A stretch of 14,726 nt of DNA from an uncultured Lachnospiraceae bacterium. GTDB lineage: Bacteria > Bacillota_A > Clostridia > Lachnospirales > Lachnospiraceae. The DNA lies in contig CAMWMM010000058.1 in assembly GCA_947175285.1 (NCBI GenBank), positions 1-14,726 on the forward strand. The letters are read 5' to 3'. This document shows, piece by piece, positions 8,384-14,726 of the stretch. The position numbers and the translations under genes are program-made. Within the stretch, counting starts at the first letter, position 1, and each line of letters opens with the position of its first letter. A model generated the notes under the pieces. That model did no database searches and had not been told where the DNA came from. It saw only the letters and a program-made list of their open reading frames with translations.

Positions 8384-10648
8384 CTATAACGGAATTTTTA
8401 TTTCAATCCCAAATCCATTTATCGTTTCTAACAACCGATAATCTCCATTATATTCTCTTACAGTTGATGCGATAATATACATTCCTAAACCAGTTCCTAT
8501 CACATTTCCATATTGATCATATTTGCTTGTTGAACCTAATTTAAAAATTTCATATGGATCCTTGAAACTATCTCCTAAACCTATTCCATTATCAAAATAA
8601 TTAATAATAAACTGTTCATCTGTAATCAATTCAATATCAATTTCCCGATTATCTGTATTCGTCTTAGTAAACGATTCAATTGAATTTATAATTAAATTAT
8701 ATATAATACTCTCAAAATCAGATTCAAATATTCTACGTTCTGCATTATTAGAATCTTTCAATATTTCAACATGCACTTTCTTTTGTACCAATATTGGTTG
8801 CAAAACATTAACAATCTTTTCGATAGTATTATATAAATCCTTTTTAAGTCGTTTGCGCTTATCCTTCTTACTCTGATTCGTAACAACCGTAATCCACGAT
8901 TTTAAAAATTCATCATTTTTATATAAGTCATCCAAATTTCTATCAATTAGCATTTTATTTCCATTACTAATTGCAATACGCATAGATTCTACTCTATTAA
9001 CCAATAATGCGTTTATGCTTTTCAAGTCATGAACTATTGCTGTTGTTATCAAGCCATTCGTAGCCAAAGCTCTTAATAGCTTTAGTTCTGAAATTAATTC
9101 CTCTCTCTCTTCTTCAAAATACTGAACCGTCTTTGCTAAACTCTCTATCTTCTCATTTTGTACTTTACGGTTTTTTTCTTTTTTCCCACTTAATACGCTT
9201 TTAGCAATTTGGGAGCCTTCTTGCTTAGTCTTTTCCTTATGATTAACTCGGTCATCATATATTTTAAAACTTCTGGCAATATATGACCGATCCTTTTCTA
9301 ATACTGATATTATTTTAATAATTGCTTCTTTTAGTATTTTAAAACTTTCATTCTCAATAATACCTTCTCGACTTGATTTATCCAATATTGAGACATTTGC
9401 TACACGAGAAATAAATACAGTTCCTTGACCCTGAGCATTTCTAACTGTCCATGCCTCTGTCGGACTAGAAACTGCGACTGGGTTAGCATTATTACGAGCC
9501 TCCAATCCCAACCAATCAAATGAATCCGAATCATTCTCACCATATGGCCTAACCCAAAAGTTATCTCGATAAATCTTAATTCCGCCATGTTCTTCTAACC
9601 AACTACTTCTATTTTTACCTATTTCTTTATAGAAAAAAATCTCCTTCGAACCTTTTTGTATAGTCAGCTTCATAAAAATATATTCAAATTTGAATTGTCC
9701 TATTTTTTTTACTTTTTCGATATATTCAACATCTTTTGTATTAAACAGCTCACTTATTGAGTATACAAATTCTAACGACTCTGCATTAAAATCTTCTTTT
9801 CGATATGGATATCTTGATAATCTCTCTTCATTAAAAATTGCCTCTGGCATCTTCCCTAAATCAAATTCATTTCGGAACAATGTAATTTTAAAAGTATTTC
9901 CATCAAAATCTGACTTTAATTTATAATCATATTCTTCGGAAAAATTATTTTCAACTAATTCAGGTTCAAAATTTACTCCTTTTTGAACGCAAATATTAAA
10001 TTCATCTTGTTCTTTTGGCGGAATCAAAAATTCCATTGATTTTTTCATTTTATCTATTTGAGATAATGACCACTCATCACGCAAATTACTAATCTTTATA
10101 ACAGTCCCCGTTGTAAAATCTATCTTAGACTCTATCGCTTTTTCTAGACAATTAATTCCTTCAACAACGCAACAGGGTATGTTTTCAGACCATTCCGAAT
10201 TAATATACTCAAATTCGGCTTCAATATCTTCTAATACTTTTCCTTCCTCTTCAAAATTATTCCAGTTTGTCTTCCATCGAATCGTCTTTTGCTCATCTTT
10301 ACTTTTTGTAAACAGCTCACATACTCCACCCAAACGATCCAATGCAAATCTACCAATACCCTTTTCACCTGATTTTATTCTCTTCTTCTTAGAAATATAT
10401 TCTTTCTTTTTATTATCTGTCCCAATCATCATCCAATTATCCTCAATGATTTTTCTTGTCATACCAATTCCATTATCAATTAAATAAATACAACTGCCTT
10501 CGGAATCAAATAACAAATAACACAATGAGGCATCTGCATCATATGTATTTTTTATTAGCTCAATTAATGCACTTTCTACCTTTGACACACTTTCGCGTCC
10601 CAACAATATTGTAGCTCTTGATGAAATTCTATATTTCATTTTCTCCAT
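8384..10648 (-). CDS. Dual GHKL ATPase: MORC/Hsp90-like N-terminus fused to histidine-kinase-like C-terminus
   Basis: This 754-residue protein holds two separate GHKL ATP-binding modules. Module 1 (about 1-430): N-box ALIELIKNTYDADA with E30, N34 and D37; G1 box IDNGIGM (57-63); G2 loop SGEKGIGRFAL (93-103); and a downstream transducer-like region with GIKIYRDNFWVRPYG (356-370). This resembles prokaryotic MORC-like (paraMORC)/Hsp90-like ATPases. A charged coiled coil (about 465-530) follows. Module 2: a dimerisation/phosphoacceptor-like helix TTAIVHDLKS with H540-D541, then a HATPase_c domain with N-box NLIINSIESF (N651, N655), YFDNGIGL (684-691), IFKLGSTSK (701-709) and GTGLGMYI (718-725). 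No membrane segments or sensor domain are seen, so it is cytosolic. The ATG at 10648 has GGAG about 9 nt upstream in the 17-nt gap after the methyltransferase gene. It probably couples ATP-driven conformational change to control of the nuclease; this role is inferred. Confidence 0.9.
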   Translation of the reverse strand: MEKMKYRISSRATILLGRESVSKVESALIELIKNTYDADASLCYLLFDSEGSCIYLIDNGIGMTRKIIEDNWMMIGTDNKKKEYISKKKRIKSGEKGIGRFALDRLGGVCELFTKSKDEQKTIRWKTNWNNFEEEGKVLEDIEAEFEYINSEWSENIPCCVVEGINCLEKAIESKIDFTTGTVIKISNLRDEWSLSQIDKMKKSMEFLIPPKEQDEFNICVQKGVNFEPELVENNFSEEYDYKLKSDFDGNTFKITLFRNEFDLGKMPEAIFNEERLSRYPYRKEDFNAESLEFVYSISELFNTKDVEYIEKVKKIGQFKFEYIFMKLTIQKGSKEIFFYKEIGKNRSSWLEEHGGIKIYRDNFWVRPYGENDSDSFDWLGLEARNNANPVAVSSPTEAWTVRNAQGQGTVFISRVANVSILDKSSREGIIENESFKILKEAIIKIISVLEKDRSYIARSFKIYDDRVNHKEKTKQEGSQIAKSVLSGKKEKNRKVQNEKIESLAKTVQYFEEEREELISELKLLRALATNGLITTAIVHDLKSINALLVNRVESMRIAISNGNKMLIDRNLDDLYKNDEFLKSWITVVTNQSKKDKRKRLKKDLYNTIEKIVNVLQPILVQKKVHVEILKDSNNAERRIFESDFESIIYNLIINSIESFTKTNTDNREIDIELITDEQFIINYFDNGIGLGDSFKDPYEIFKLGSTSKYDQYGNVIGTGLGMYIIASTVREYNGDYRLLETINGFGIEIKIPL

Positions 10649-10665
10649 AGTATATTCTCCAATAA

Positions 10666-12081
10666 TTAAAATCTATAATCTTCTACATCTTTAGATGTTA
10701 TTCTTAATGAACTTCCGCTAATATGTATTCCTACATCTAACACATATTGCCTAAATTCTCTACTTTCTAAAATACGAACCGCATCTTCCAATGTATATTT
10801 ATTGTTATCTTCACATCTAACAATATACATTCCTGCATATGGAATACAACTCCTTGTAAGCTTATGCACCACTACATTTTCAGTAATAACTGTTGAAATA
10901 AGCAACTTATCGCCATCTAATCCTGAAAGTGCCTGTGATCTTCCATATTCATACCACTTTGCATTTTCATCCTTTTGACGTTTATCCAAACCAACTCTAA
11001 AATCATTTAAATATGCTGCTGCCTCTGGATAAATAATTTCGAAATCTCCTTCATTAAATCTTTCCAAATGCCCATTCTCATAAGTATACGGAAATATTAT
11101 TTTTTCTTTCCTATTGTATCGTATAGATCTCGGAGATGCTGTATCACGCACCATATCTCTTTCTATATTACGCCCATTACAAAGAAAACCTTGTTCAGTT
11201 TCTTCGTAATCTTCTTCTTTGATTACATAAGCTTTATTTAATAGCGTTGCCACAACATGCGATACTTTAAAATAATCACCAAAACGATTCGTTCCATTTG
11301 CTAAATTCTCTGTAAAAAACCACTTATCTGTTAATTGATCTACCGGAATGTTTATCTCTGTCCCCAAAGTCATATCTCTATAATGCAATACATCTTGTTG
11401 CCTTTGCATATCTAATACCATAATTGACGACTTGACCATCGCATTATCAAACACTTTTTCTTGTGTATAATCTTTGATAATCGATACATATGGTTTCATA
11501 AAAGTTCTTAAATTCAATCCAAATACCGTTTTAAATATACTACTCGGAATTAAATATGACATTTTCCCATCTTGTGCTAATGATTTTATACTTTTCTCGA
11601 TAAATGCATAACAATAATCAAATTTTCCTTTCACACAAGTTTCAAATGTTTCCTTTACATATTTCTGCTCGTCTTTTTTTAACTCACTATATGTTATATA
11701 CGGCGGATTGCCTACAATAAACTGAAATTGTATTTCTTCATTCCATCGCAAATAATCAAAATTATAAACTTTCCATTCTACTCTATTTATATTATATTTT
11801 TGCAACACAGCGTTCAAATTTTTGATACACTTTTGATATTGCTCTGGATCAATTTCAACTCCAAAAATATCTTTTTCCAATCCATTCTTGATTTTTGTTT
11901 TAGACAAACCATTAGTAATACAATCATCTATATACCTTTGAACGACCGCAACCAAAATTTTACCATCGCCACATGAATTTTCTAATATTCTTTTTCCATA
12001 TAAGTGTTCTGTATATCCAACACTATCTAATAATTCTTTTACATAATTTTCAGGCGTAAATACCTGACACTTTTTATTCAT
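10666..12081 (-). CDS. N6-adenine DNA methyltransferase, NPPY type
   Basis: A 471-residue DNA adenine methyltransferase of the Eco57I/TaqI-like gamma group. QVFTPENYVKELLD (6-19) precedes the SAM-binding motif RILENSCGDGK (31-41), the acidic GVEIDPEQY (74-82) and the catalytic IVGNPPYI (122-129). The C-terminal half (about 225-471) looks like a target recognition domain and ends SGSSLRITSKDVEDYRF. It is full length for a stand-alone enzyme and has no fused nuclease. It is the first gene of the operon, and the ATG at 12081 has an AAAGAGG site about 6 nt upstream. It most likely marks self DNA so that the GHKL/HNH arm spares it. The asparagine in LENSCGDG (usually P in DPSCGxG or EPSCGxG) is a mild deviation. 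Target sequence cannot be told from the sequence. Confidence 0.94.
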   Translation of the reverse strand: MNKKCQVFTPENYVKELLDSVGYTEHLYGKRILENSCGDGKILVAVVQRYIDDCITNGLSKTKIKNGLEKDIFGVEIDPEQYQKCIKNLNAVLQKYNINRVEWKVYNFDYLRWNEEIQFQFIVGNPPYITYSELKKDEQKYVKETFETCVKGKFDYCYAFIEKSIKSLAQDGKMSYLIPSSIFKTVFGLNLRTFMKPYVSIIKDYTQEKVFDNAMVKSSIMVLDMQRQQDVLHYRDMTLGTEINIPVDQLTDKWFFTENLANGTNRFGDYFKVSHVVATLLNKAYVIKEEDYEETEQGFLCNGRNIERDMVRDTASPRSIRYNRKEKIIFPYTYENGHLERFNEGDFEIIYPEAAAYLNDFRVGLDKRQKDENAKWYEYGRSQALSGLDGDKLLISTVITENVVVHKLTRSCIPYAGMYIVRCEDNNKYTLEDAVRILESREFRQYVLDVGIHISGSSLRITSKDVEDYRF

Positions 12082-12105
12082 ATTTTACCTCTTTACATAC
12101 AAACC

Positions 12106-12118
12106 TATCTATTAGATA
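12106..12118. promoter_or_regulatory. 13-nt perfect palindrome at the proximal start site (putative operator)
   Basis: TATCTA-T-TAGATA is a perfect inverted repeat with a one-base centre. It lies just downstream of the proximal -10 box, over the predicted transcription start and 25 nt before the methyltransferase ATG. This is a typical place for a repressor or control-protein site. No candidate regulator gene other than the receiver is seen nearby. Confidence 0.35.
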
Positions 12119-12123
12119 TGGTA

Positions 12124-12150
12124 ATTATACATGCTTTTTACAAATGATAA
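12124..12150 (-). promoter_or_regulatory. Proximal promoter-like site of the methyltransferase operon
   Basis: A consensus TATAAT (12124-12129) is preceded by a partial -35, TTATCA (12145-12150), at a short 15-nt spacing. Transcription would start near 12117, giving a leader of about 35 nt. The -10 match is perfect but the -35 and spacing are weak. Confidence 0.4.
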
Positions 12151-12262
12151 TTTTCTAGGATTTATACCCTTTACTATTTCCCTTTTACATATAACATTCC
12201 AATGTAACCATTTTTATCAATTTTAATAATCTGTAACTTCTATTTTTTCAAATAATATTTAT

Positions 12263-12284
12263 TAATTATTTTTTAAAATAATTA
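12263..12284. promoter_or_regulatory. AT-rich palindrome overlapping the distal -10 box
   Basis: Ten-base arms TAATTATTTT and AAAATAATTA flank a TT centre and overlap the distal TATAAT and the predicted start site. The position suits an operator. Because it is purely A/T, chance in AT-rich DNA is a real alternative, and it lacks the GC core expected of a terminator. Confidence 0.35.
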
Positions 12285-12309
12285 TACCATCAATGCATCT
12301 CACACTCAA
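12281..12309 (-). promoter_or_regulatory. Distal promoter of the methyltransferase operon
   Basis: This is the best promoter in the block: TTGAGT (12304-12309), an exact 17-nt spacer, and TATAAT (12281-12286) with an extended TGG just before it. Transcription would start near 12274, leaving a leader of about 190 nt before the methyltransferase ATG. The -35 box overlaps the stop codon of the decayed small gene upstream. Confidence 0.6.
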
Positions 12310-12520
12310 TTGGCGATTTCAATATACTCCAATGTGATACTATAAGAGAGGATACTGTATGCCTTCATAATTCTACCTAACCACTCTTCCCATCTTGTAC
12401 CAATCATATATCCATAAATATACCAAACATTCTCACCATTACATACATCAATTATATCACATAACTCCACAAAACAATTTCCTTATTCACACCCGAGTCA
12501 CTATAATCTCTTTTTTTCAT
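12306..12520 (-). pseudogene. Small frameshifted gene of unknown function
   Basis: A strong ribosome site (GGGAGGGGGAG) precedes an ATG at 12520 that reads MKKRDYSDSGVNKEIVLW and then stops at 12452. In the next frame a protein-like sequence runs to a TGA at 12306: ELCDIIDVCNGENVWYIYGY followed by MIGTRWEEWLGRIMKAYSIL. The two parts overlap by a few codons near 12468, as expected from one small deletion or insertion in a gene of about 70 residues. Alternatively, the second part could start at a GTG (12470) with AAGGA about 9 nt upstream, giving a separate 54-residue protein. The tryptophan- and tyrosine-rich sequence with balanced charge looks coded rather than random. I do not recognise the family. 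Confidence 0.4.
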
Positions 12521-12548
12521 TATTTTCGTCTCCCCCTCCCCAAACAAA

Positions 12549-12588
12549 AACGACCCCAAAACAAGATTTCTCCCATTTCAAAGTCGTT
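12549..12588 (-). repeat. Palindromic repeat, copy 1; likely terminator of the lipoprotein gene
   Basis: Read on the minus strand, the arms AACGAC and GTCGTT close a stem that extends through three G-U pairs into GAAA against TTTT (about 13 pairs). The loop contains GGGAG and ATCTTG. A TTTTTGTTT tract directly follows. It lies 52 nt after the lipoprotein stop. A close copy lies at 14594-14636, and sequence changes between the copies mostly keep the stem. Confidence 0.6.
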
Positions 12589-12640
12589 CACTTTCCCTCT
12601 ATTAGCTAATCCTTTACTTTTTAATCTTCTTCCCCCACCT

Positions 12641-13855
12641 TCACTCTCCACTCCCAAACTCTACCCCCAAATCCTCAAACTTCGCCTCGATAGGAGTATA
12701 ATATCTACTGACAGAAGTAATCAGTCCCAAACCATCCTGTGTTAAATAAAATTTCGAATCCAGTGCATCCAATGAGCCGTATCTGTCATAGTTCTCCCAT
12801 TGCTCCCGTACATCCTGCATCCAGCGTTCACTGCTCTCCTCATCGCTTTCATTGCCGTCTTTCCAAAACCACAAGCACTGAAAAACACCCGTGTCAAGCA
12901 ACGATAACGGCGTCCAATCATCACCTATCACATCCCGCAGTTTCAGCACTTCCCCGGTCTGCATATTGATGGTAATGCCCGTTTCCCACTGATTCGGATG
13001 ATTAGCACCGCGGAAAGAATTATACTCATAAATGCGTATGGAAAAATATGTTTCATCTTCTCTTGTAATGACATAATTCCTGTTGATGTCCGTATATGCC
13101 TCACCGCTGGGATTCCACTTATCGTCTTCCGCACGGTAGTAAGTATAAAAGAAAGCATCTCTAAGTGCAGCATTAATCCGTTCTTCCAATTCATCATCCT
13201 TTAACCAAACCTGCGGATATTCGATTGTAATATAAATATCCATCCTGTCATCATAATAGGTATAAAGATAATGTTGTACATATCTTCCCATCCATTCGGA
13301 ATCAGGTACAATCTGCCTCTCATCATGCTCCACCGGTCCTTTTTCCAAATCGTAATGTATCGGAACCACTATGTCCAGATCCTTTGCAATCTGTGTCTGA
13401 TATACATAGTTTTTCCGTATTTCCTCTACGAAAGAATCATCCTCGCGCAATACCCAAAAAGAATCTTGTGTAAAAATACCTTCCTGCTGCCCTTTAAAAG
13501 AATACCATCCGCTTTTCGCATCATAGGTATAAGAAATAAATTCACTCCACAGTTTGCCTTCCCCTTCTAACAGGATTTCACATTCATATTTTCCGTCTTC
13601 ACCTTCTATTTCGCCAAAATATGCCTGATACGTTCCTTCTATCCCGTAAGTGCGGAATCCTTCCTGAATATAGAGCGTAAGCTGCTGGTAGGCGTCTATC
13701 TGCTCCGGAACTTCCTCCTCTGATGACTCTTCCTCTTCATTCACTATCTCTATTACCTCTGTTTCTTCCTGTCTGGCATTACCGCAGCCTGCAAGCAGAA
13801 TGCAGATAGCAAAACAGGCACCGAATATGGTATAACGCATTGCTTTTTTCATCAT
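12641..13855 (-). CDS. Secreted lipoprotein with DUF3298/RsiV-like C-terminal domain
   Basis: A 404-residue protein exported and lipid-anchored to the outside of the membrane. The N-terminus has basic residues (MMKKAMR), a hydrophobic core and the lipobox LAGC with C24 as the modified cysteine. A very acidic linker (about 30-50) follows. The middle (about 55-200) has no domain I recognise. The C-terminal half contains IEYPQVWLKDDELEERINAA (from 211) and FRGANHPNQWETGITINM (from 281), then TGEVLKLRDVIGDD, the pattern of DUF3298 as seen in RsiV and DUF4163/DUF3298 lipoproteins. No catalytic polysaccharide deacetylase domain is present. Two start codons are adjacent (13855 and 13852), with GGAG about 8 nt upstream. 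It seems to be a single-gene unit ended by the repeat hairpin. Its base composition is more GC-rich than the operon to its left, suggesting that it belongs to the core genome. Specific function unknown. Confidence 0.9.
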   Translation of the reverse strand: MMKKAMRYTIFGACFAICILLAGCGNARQEETEVIEIVNEEEESSEEEVPEQIDAYQQLTLYIQEGFRTYGIEGTYQAYFGEIEGEDGKYECEILLEGEGKLWSEFISYTYDAKSGWYSFKGQQEGIFTQDSFWVLREDDSFVEEIRKNYVYQTQIAKDLDIVVPIHYDLEKGPVEHDERQIVPDSEWMGRYVQHYLYTYYDDRMDIYITIEYPQVWLKDDELEERINAALRDAFFYTYYRAEDDKWNPSGEAYTDINRNYVITREDETYFSIRIYEYNSFRGANHPNQWETGITINMQTGEVLKLRDVIGDDWTPLSLLDTGVFQCLWFWKDGNESDEESSERWMQDVREQWENYDRYGSLDALDSKFYLTQDGLGLITSVSRYYTPIEAKFEDLGVEFGSGE

Positions 13856-13951
13856 ATTTTTACTCCATTCTCAGGTTCTTCGTAATAACATACCAGATTT
13901 TCCACTTGCTGGGTTGGAAATATCTTTAACTTCGCTTTATGTAATACACAC

Positions 13952-14012
13952 AAAAACACAGGACACAACTCCACTACATTACTAATGCAGACCGATTATT
14001 CCCTGTGTTTTT
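13952..14012. terminator. Long-stem hairpin after hicB, likely bidirectional terminator
   Basis: Eleven-base arms AAAAACACAGG and CCTGTGTTTTT are perfect complements 39 nt apart. Inside them is a second hairpin, CTACAT and ATGCAG (13974-13990). The A/T runs at the stem ends give a T tract in either direction. It lies 62 nt after the hicB stop, fitting termination of hicAB before the lipoprotein gene. The long interior makes it atypical. Confidence 0.5.
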
Positions 14013-14074
14013 ATCTTTTTGGTCGACCAAACCGAAAACTTCTGCAAGTTTTCCAACAGAATATTCAGGCAAAT

Positions 14075-14278
14075 TTACACCACCAGTAAATCAGGCTCTG
14101 GAATCGGCTGCCCATCTTCCAACGCTGTTTCAATCCACAATTCCTTCGCTGTCTCAATTTCCTTTAATGCCTGTTCTTTCGTATTCCCATGTGCCATACA
14201 TCCCGGCAATTCAGGAACACTTGCCACATAAATTTTATCTACCGGATCATATTTTATAAAAACAGAATATTCAGCCAT
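14075..14278 (-). CDS. hicB: HicB-family antitoxin
   Basis: A 67-residue antitoxin of the HicB family, which binds and neutralises HicA and usually represses the operon. The partial RNase H-like fold is clear: YSVFIKYDPVDKIYVASVPE, then LPGCMAHGNTKEQALKEI and ELWIE. The PELPGC and G-x-T-x-x-x-A-L signatures are diagnostic. The protein ends at PIPEPDLLVV and lacks the extra C-terminal RHH or HTH DNA-binding domain of longer HicB proteins, so autoregulation may be weak or need the complex. It starts 11 nt after the hicA stop, with a perfect AAGGAGG ribosome site in the gap. Confidence 0.93.
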   Translation of the reverse strand: MAEYSVFIKYDPVDKIYVASVPELPGCMAHGNTKEQALKEIETAKELWIETALEDGQPIPEPDLLVV

Positions 14279-14289
14279 TTGAATCCTCC

Positions 14290-14529
14290 TTATAAACTAT
14301 GCTTTTCAATGATATGCCTTAATTGTTTTACCTGATAATCTTTCGCTTTTGCCCCATCTTTCTGTATCGTCATGCGTTCATTGATTCCATTGTGGTAAAA
14401 TGACATATGGGAGCCTTTCTGCCCCTTAAAAGTAAACCCCAAGTCAATAATAAGATTATGGAAATCATTAAAGCGAATATTATTATCACTTTTTCCGCTC
14501 ATTACCATATCATATGTATTATTCGCCAT
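14290..14529 (-). CDS. hicA: HicA-family toxin (mRNA interferase)
   Basis: A 79-residue type II toxin of the HicA family, a double-stranded-RNA-binding-like fold that cleaves mRNA and halts translation. The family core is visible: LIIDLGFTFKGQKGSHMSFY with catalytic H41, then MTIQKDGAKAKDYQVKQL and a final helix IIEKHSL. The N-terminus is about 15 residues longer than the minimal HicA (MANNTYDMVMSGKSDNN). An in-frame internal ATG at residue 10 is an alternative start, but the ATG at 14529 has AGGAG 8 nt upstream and is preferred. It is the first gene of the hicAB pair. The active-site histidine is present, so the toxin looks functional. Confidence 0.93.
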   Translation of the reverse strand: MANNTYDMVMSGKSDNNIRFNDFHNLIIDLGFTFKGQKGSHMSFYHNGINERMTIQKDGAKAKDYQVKQLRHIIEKHSL

Positions 14530-14555
14530 TCTGATTCACTCCTTTATACACTATT

Positions 14556-14583
14556 ATTATATCAAAAGTCTATATTTTTTCAA
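14556..14583 (-). promoter_or_regulatory. Promoter of hicAB
   Basis: TTGAAA (14578-14583) and a perfect TATAAT (14556-14561) are separated by 16 nt. They lie 27 nt upstream of the hicA ATG, a good sigma-70-type match with a short leader. Confidence 0.65.
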
Positions 14584-14593
14584 GCAGTCAACA

Positions 14594-14636
14594 AACGACC
14601 TCAAAACAAGATATTCTCTCCCATTTCAAGATTGTT
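14594..14636 (-). repeat. Palindromic repeat, copy 2
   Basis: This is a close relative of the element at 12549-12588, sharing the core CAAAACAAGAT and CCCATTTCAA on the plus strand. On the minus strand it folds with arms beginning AACAATCTTGAAA and ending TTTTGAGGTCGTT. Compared with copy 1, the T-G pairs become C-G and T-A, which keeps the stem, but one A-C mismatch appears. It lies upstream of the hicA promoter and could end transcription of a gene beyond the right edge. Confidence 0.5.
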
Positions 14637-14726
14637 CATTATTCAGACAAGTGCCCTGGCATCCATTTGTTAAAACGAACTAAAAATTAAAAACAATATT
14701 ATTTTTATTACTTTTAACAGGTTTCT

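Larger units (their letters stand above)
12082..12640. other. Regulatory gap between the lipoprotein gene and the methyltransferase operon
   Basis: These 559 nt hold, in minus-strand order, a repeat/terminator hairpin (12549-12588), a frameshifted small gene (12306-12520), a strong promoter-like site with a palindrome on its -10 region, and a second promoter-like site with another palindrome. Each is listed separately. The span 12151-12262 is very AT-rich leader sequence in which I see no gene or clear RNA structure. Confidence 0.6.

Noticed and set aside
12395..12745. Plus-strand ORF of 116 codons
   Set aside because: It runs antisense to the lipoprotein 3' end and the decayed small gene, has low-complexity His/Ser/Pro-rich content, no ribosome site, and contains the palindromic repeat.
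13898..13920. TTTCCA/TGGAAA inverted repeat upstream of the lipoprotein gene as an operator
   Set aside because: Six-base arms with a long centre and no accompanying convincing promoter. Too weak to annotate.
14407..14673. Plus-strand 88-codon ORF
   Set aside because: It is antisense to hicA and passes through the hicA promoter and repeat copy 2. It has no ribosome site.
14640..14726. Possible coding end of a gene entering from the right edge
   Set aside because: A short hydrophobic open frame exists on the minus strand to about 14670, but the sequence is AT-rich with no domain, and too little is visible.
1..14726. CRISPR array, tRNA or rRNA genes
   Set aside because: No regularly spaced direct repeats, cloverleaf-like sequence with a T-loop, or rRNA-like segment was seen on reading the window.

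Overview
The window reads as part of a chromosomal defence island of a low-GC Gram-positive bacterium. Lachnospiraceae or another gut Clostridia lineage is most likely. This is an inference from strong AGGAGG-type ribosome sites, AT-rich codon use, an acidic-linker lipoprotein, a short HicA/HicB pair and a dispersed palindromic repeat. Every convincing gene lies on the minus strand, so the window is transcribed from right to left. The only plus-strand coding trace is a decayed transposase.

Right end to about 12.6 kb: a promoter and a HicA toxin/HicB antitoxin pair, a hairpin with the look of a terminator, and a secreted lipoprotein with a DUF3298/RsiV-like C-terminal region. Two copies of a 40-43 nt palindromic repeat flank this block.

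12.6 to 12.1 kb: a gap that is not empty. It holds a small frameshifted gene, two promoter-like sites reading left, and two AT-rich palindromes lying on those sites.

12.1 to 7.1 kb: the most interesting block, a compact four-gene operon that is clearly more AT-rich than its surroundings. In order of transcription it encodes an N6-adenine DNA methyltransferase with an NPPY motif, a 754-residue protein with two GHKL-type ATPase modules (a MORC/Hsp90-like one at the N-terminus and a histidine-kinase-like HDLK/HATPase pair at the C-terminus), a response-regulator-like receiver protein, and an HNH nuclease. This looks like a restriction-modification system in which a two-component-style sensor/ATPase links the methyltransferase to the nuclease. 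The receiver gene appears cut short by an in-frame TAA, because 36 coding-like codons continue in the same frame up to the HNH start.

7.1 to 6.6 kb: the decayed C-terminal part of an IS3-family transposase on the plus strand, with a possible IS end, separating the two restriction loci.

6.6 kb to the left edge: a type I restriction-modification operon, hsdM-hsdS-(46-aa ORF)-(466-aa protein)-hsdR, with hsdR running off the left edge. The 466-aa protein, between hsdS and hsdR, carries an R-x5-H motif in a helical context that resembles HEPN ribonucleases. It sits where the anticodon nuclease PrrC sits in the classic prr locus. Together the genes suggest layered DNA restriction (type I, plus the GHKL/HNH system) with possible RNA-targeting back-ups (the HEPN-like protein and HicA).
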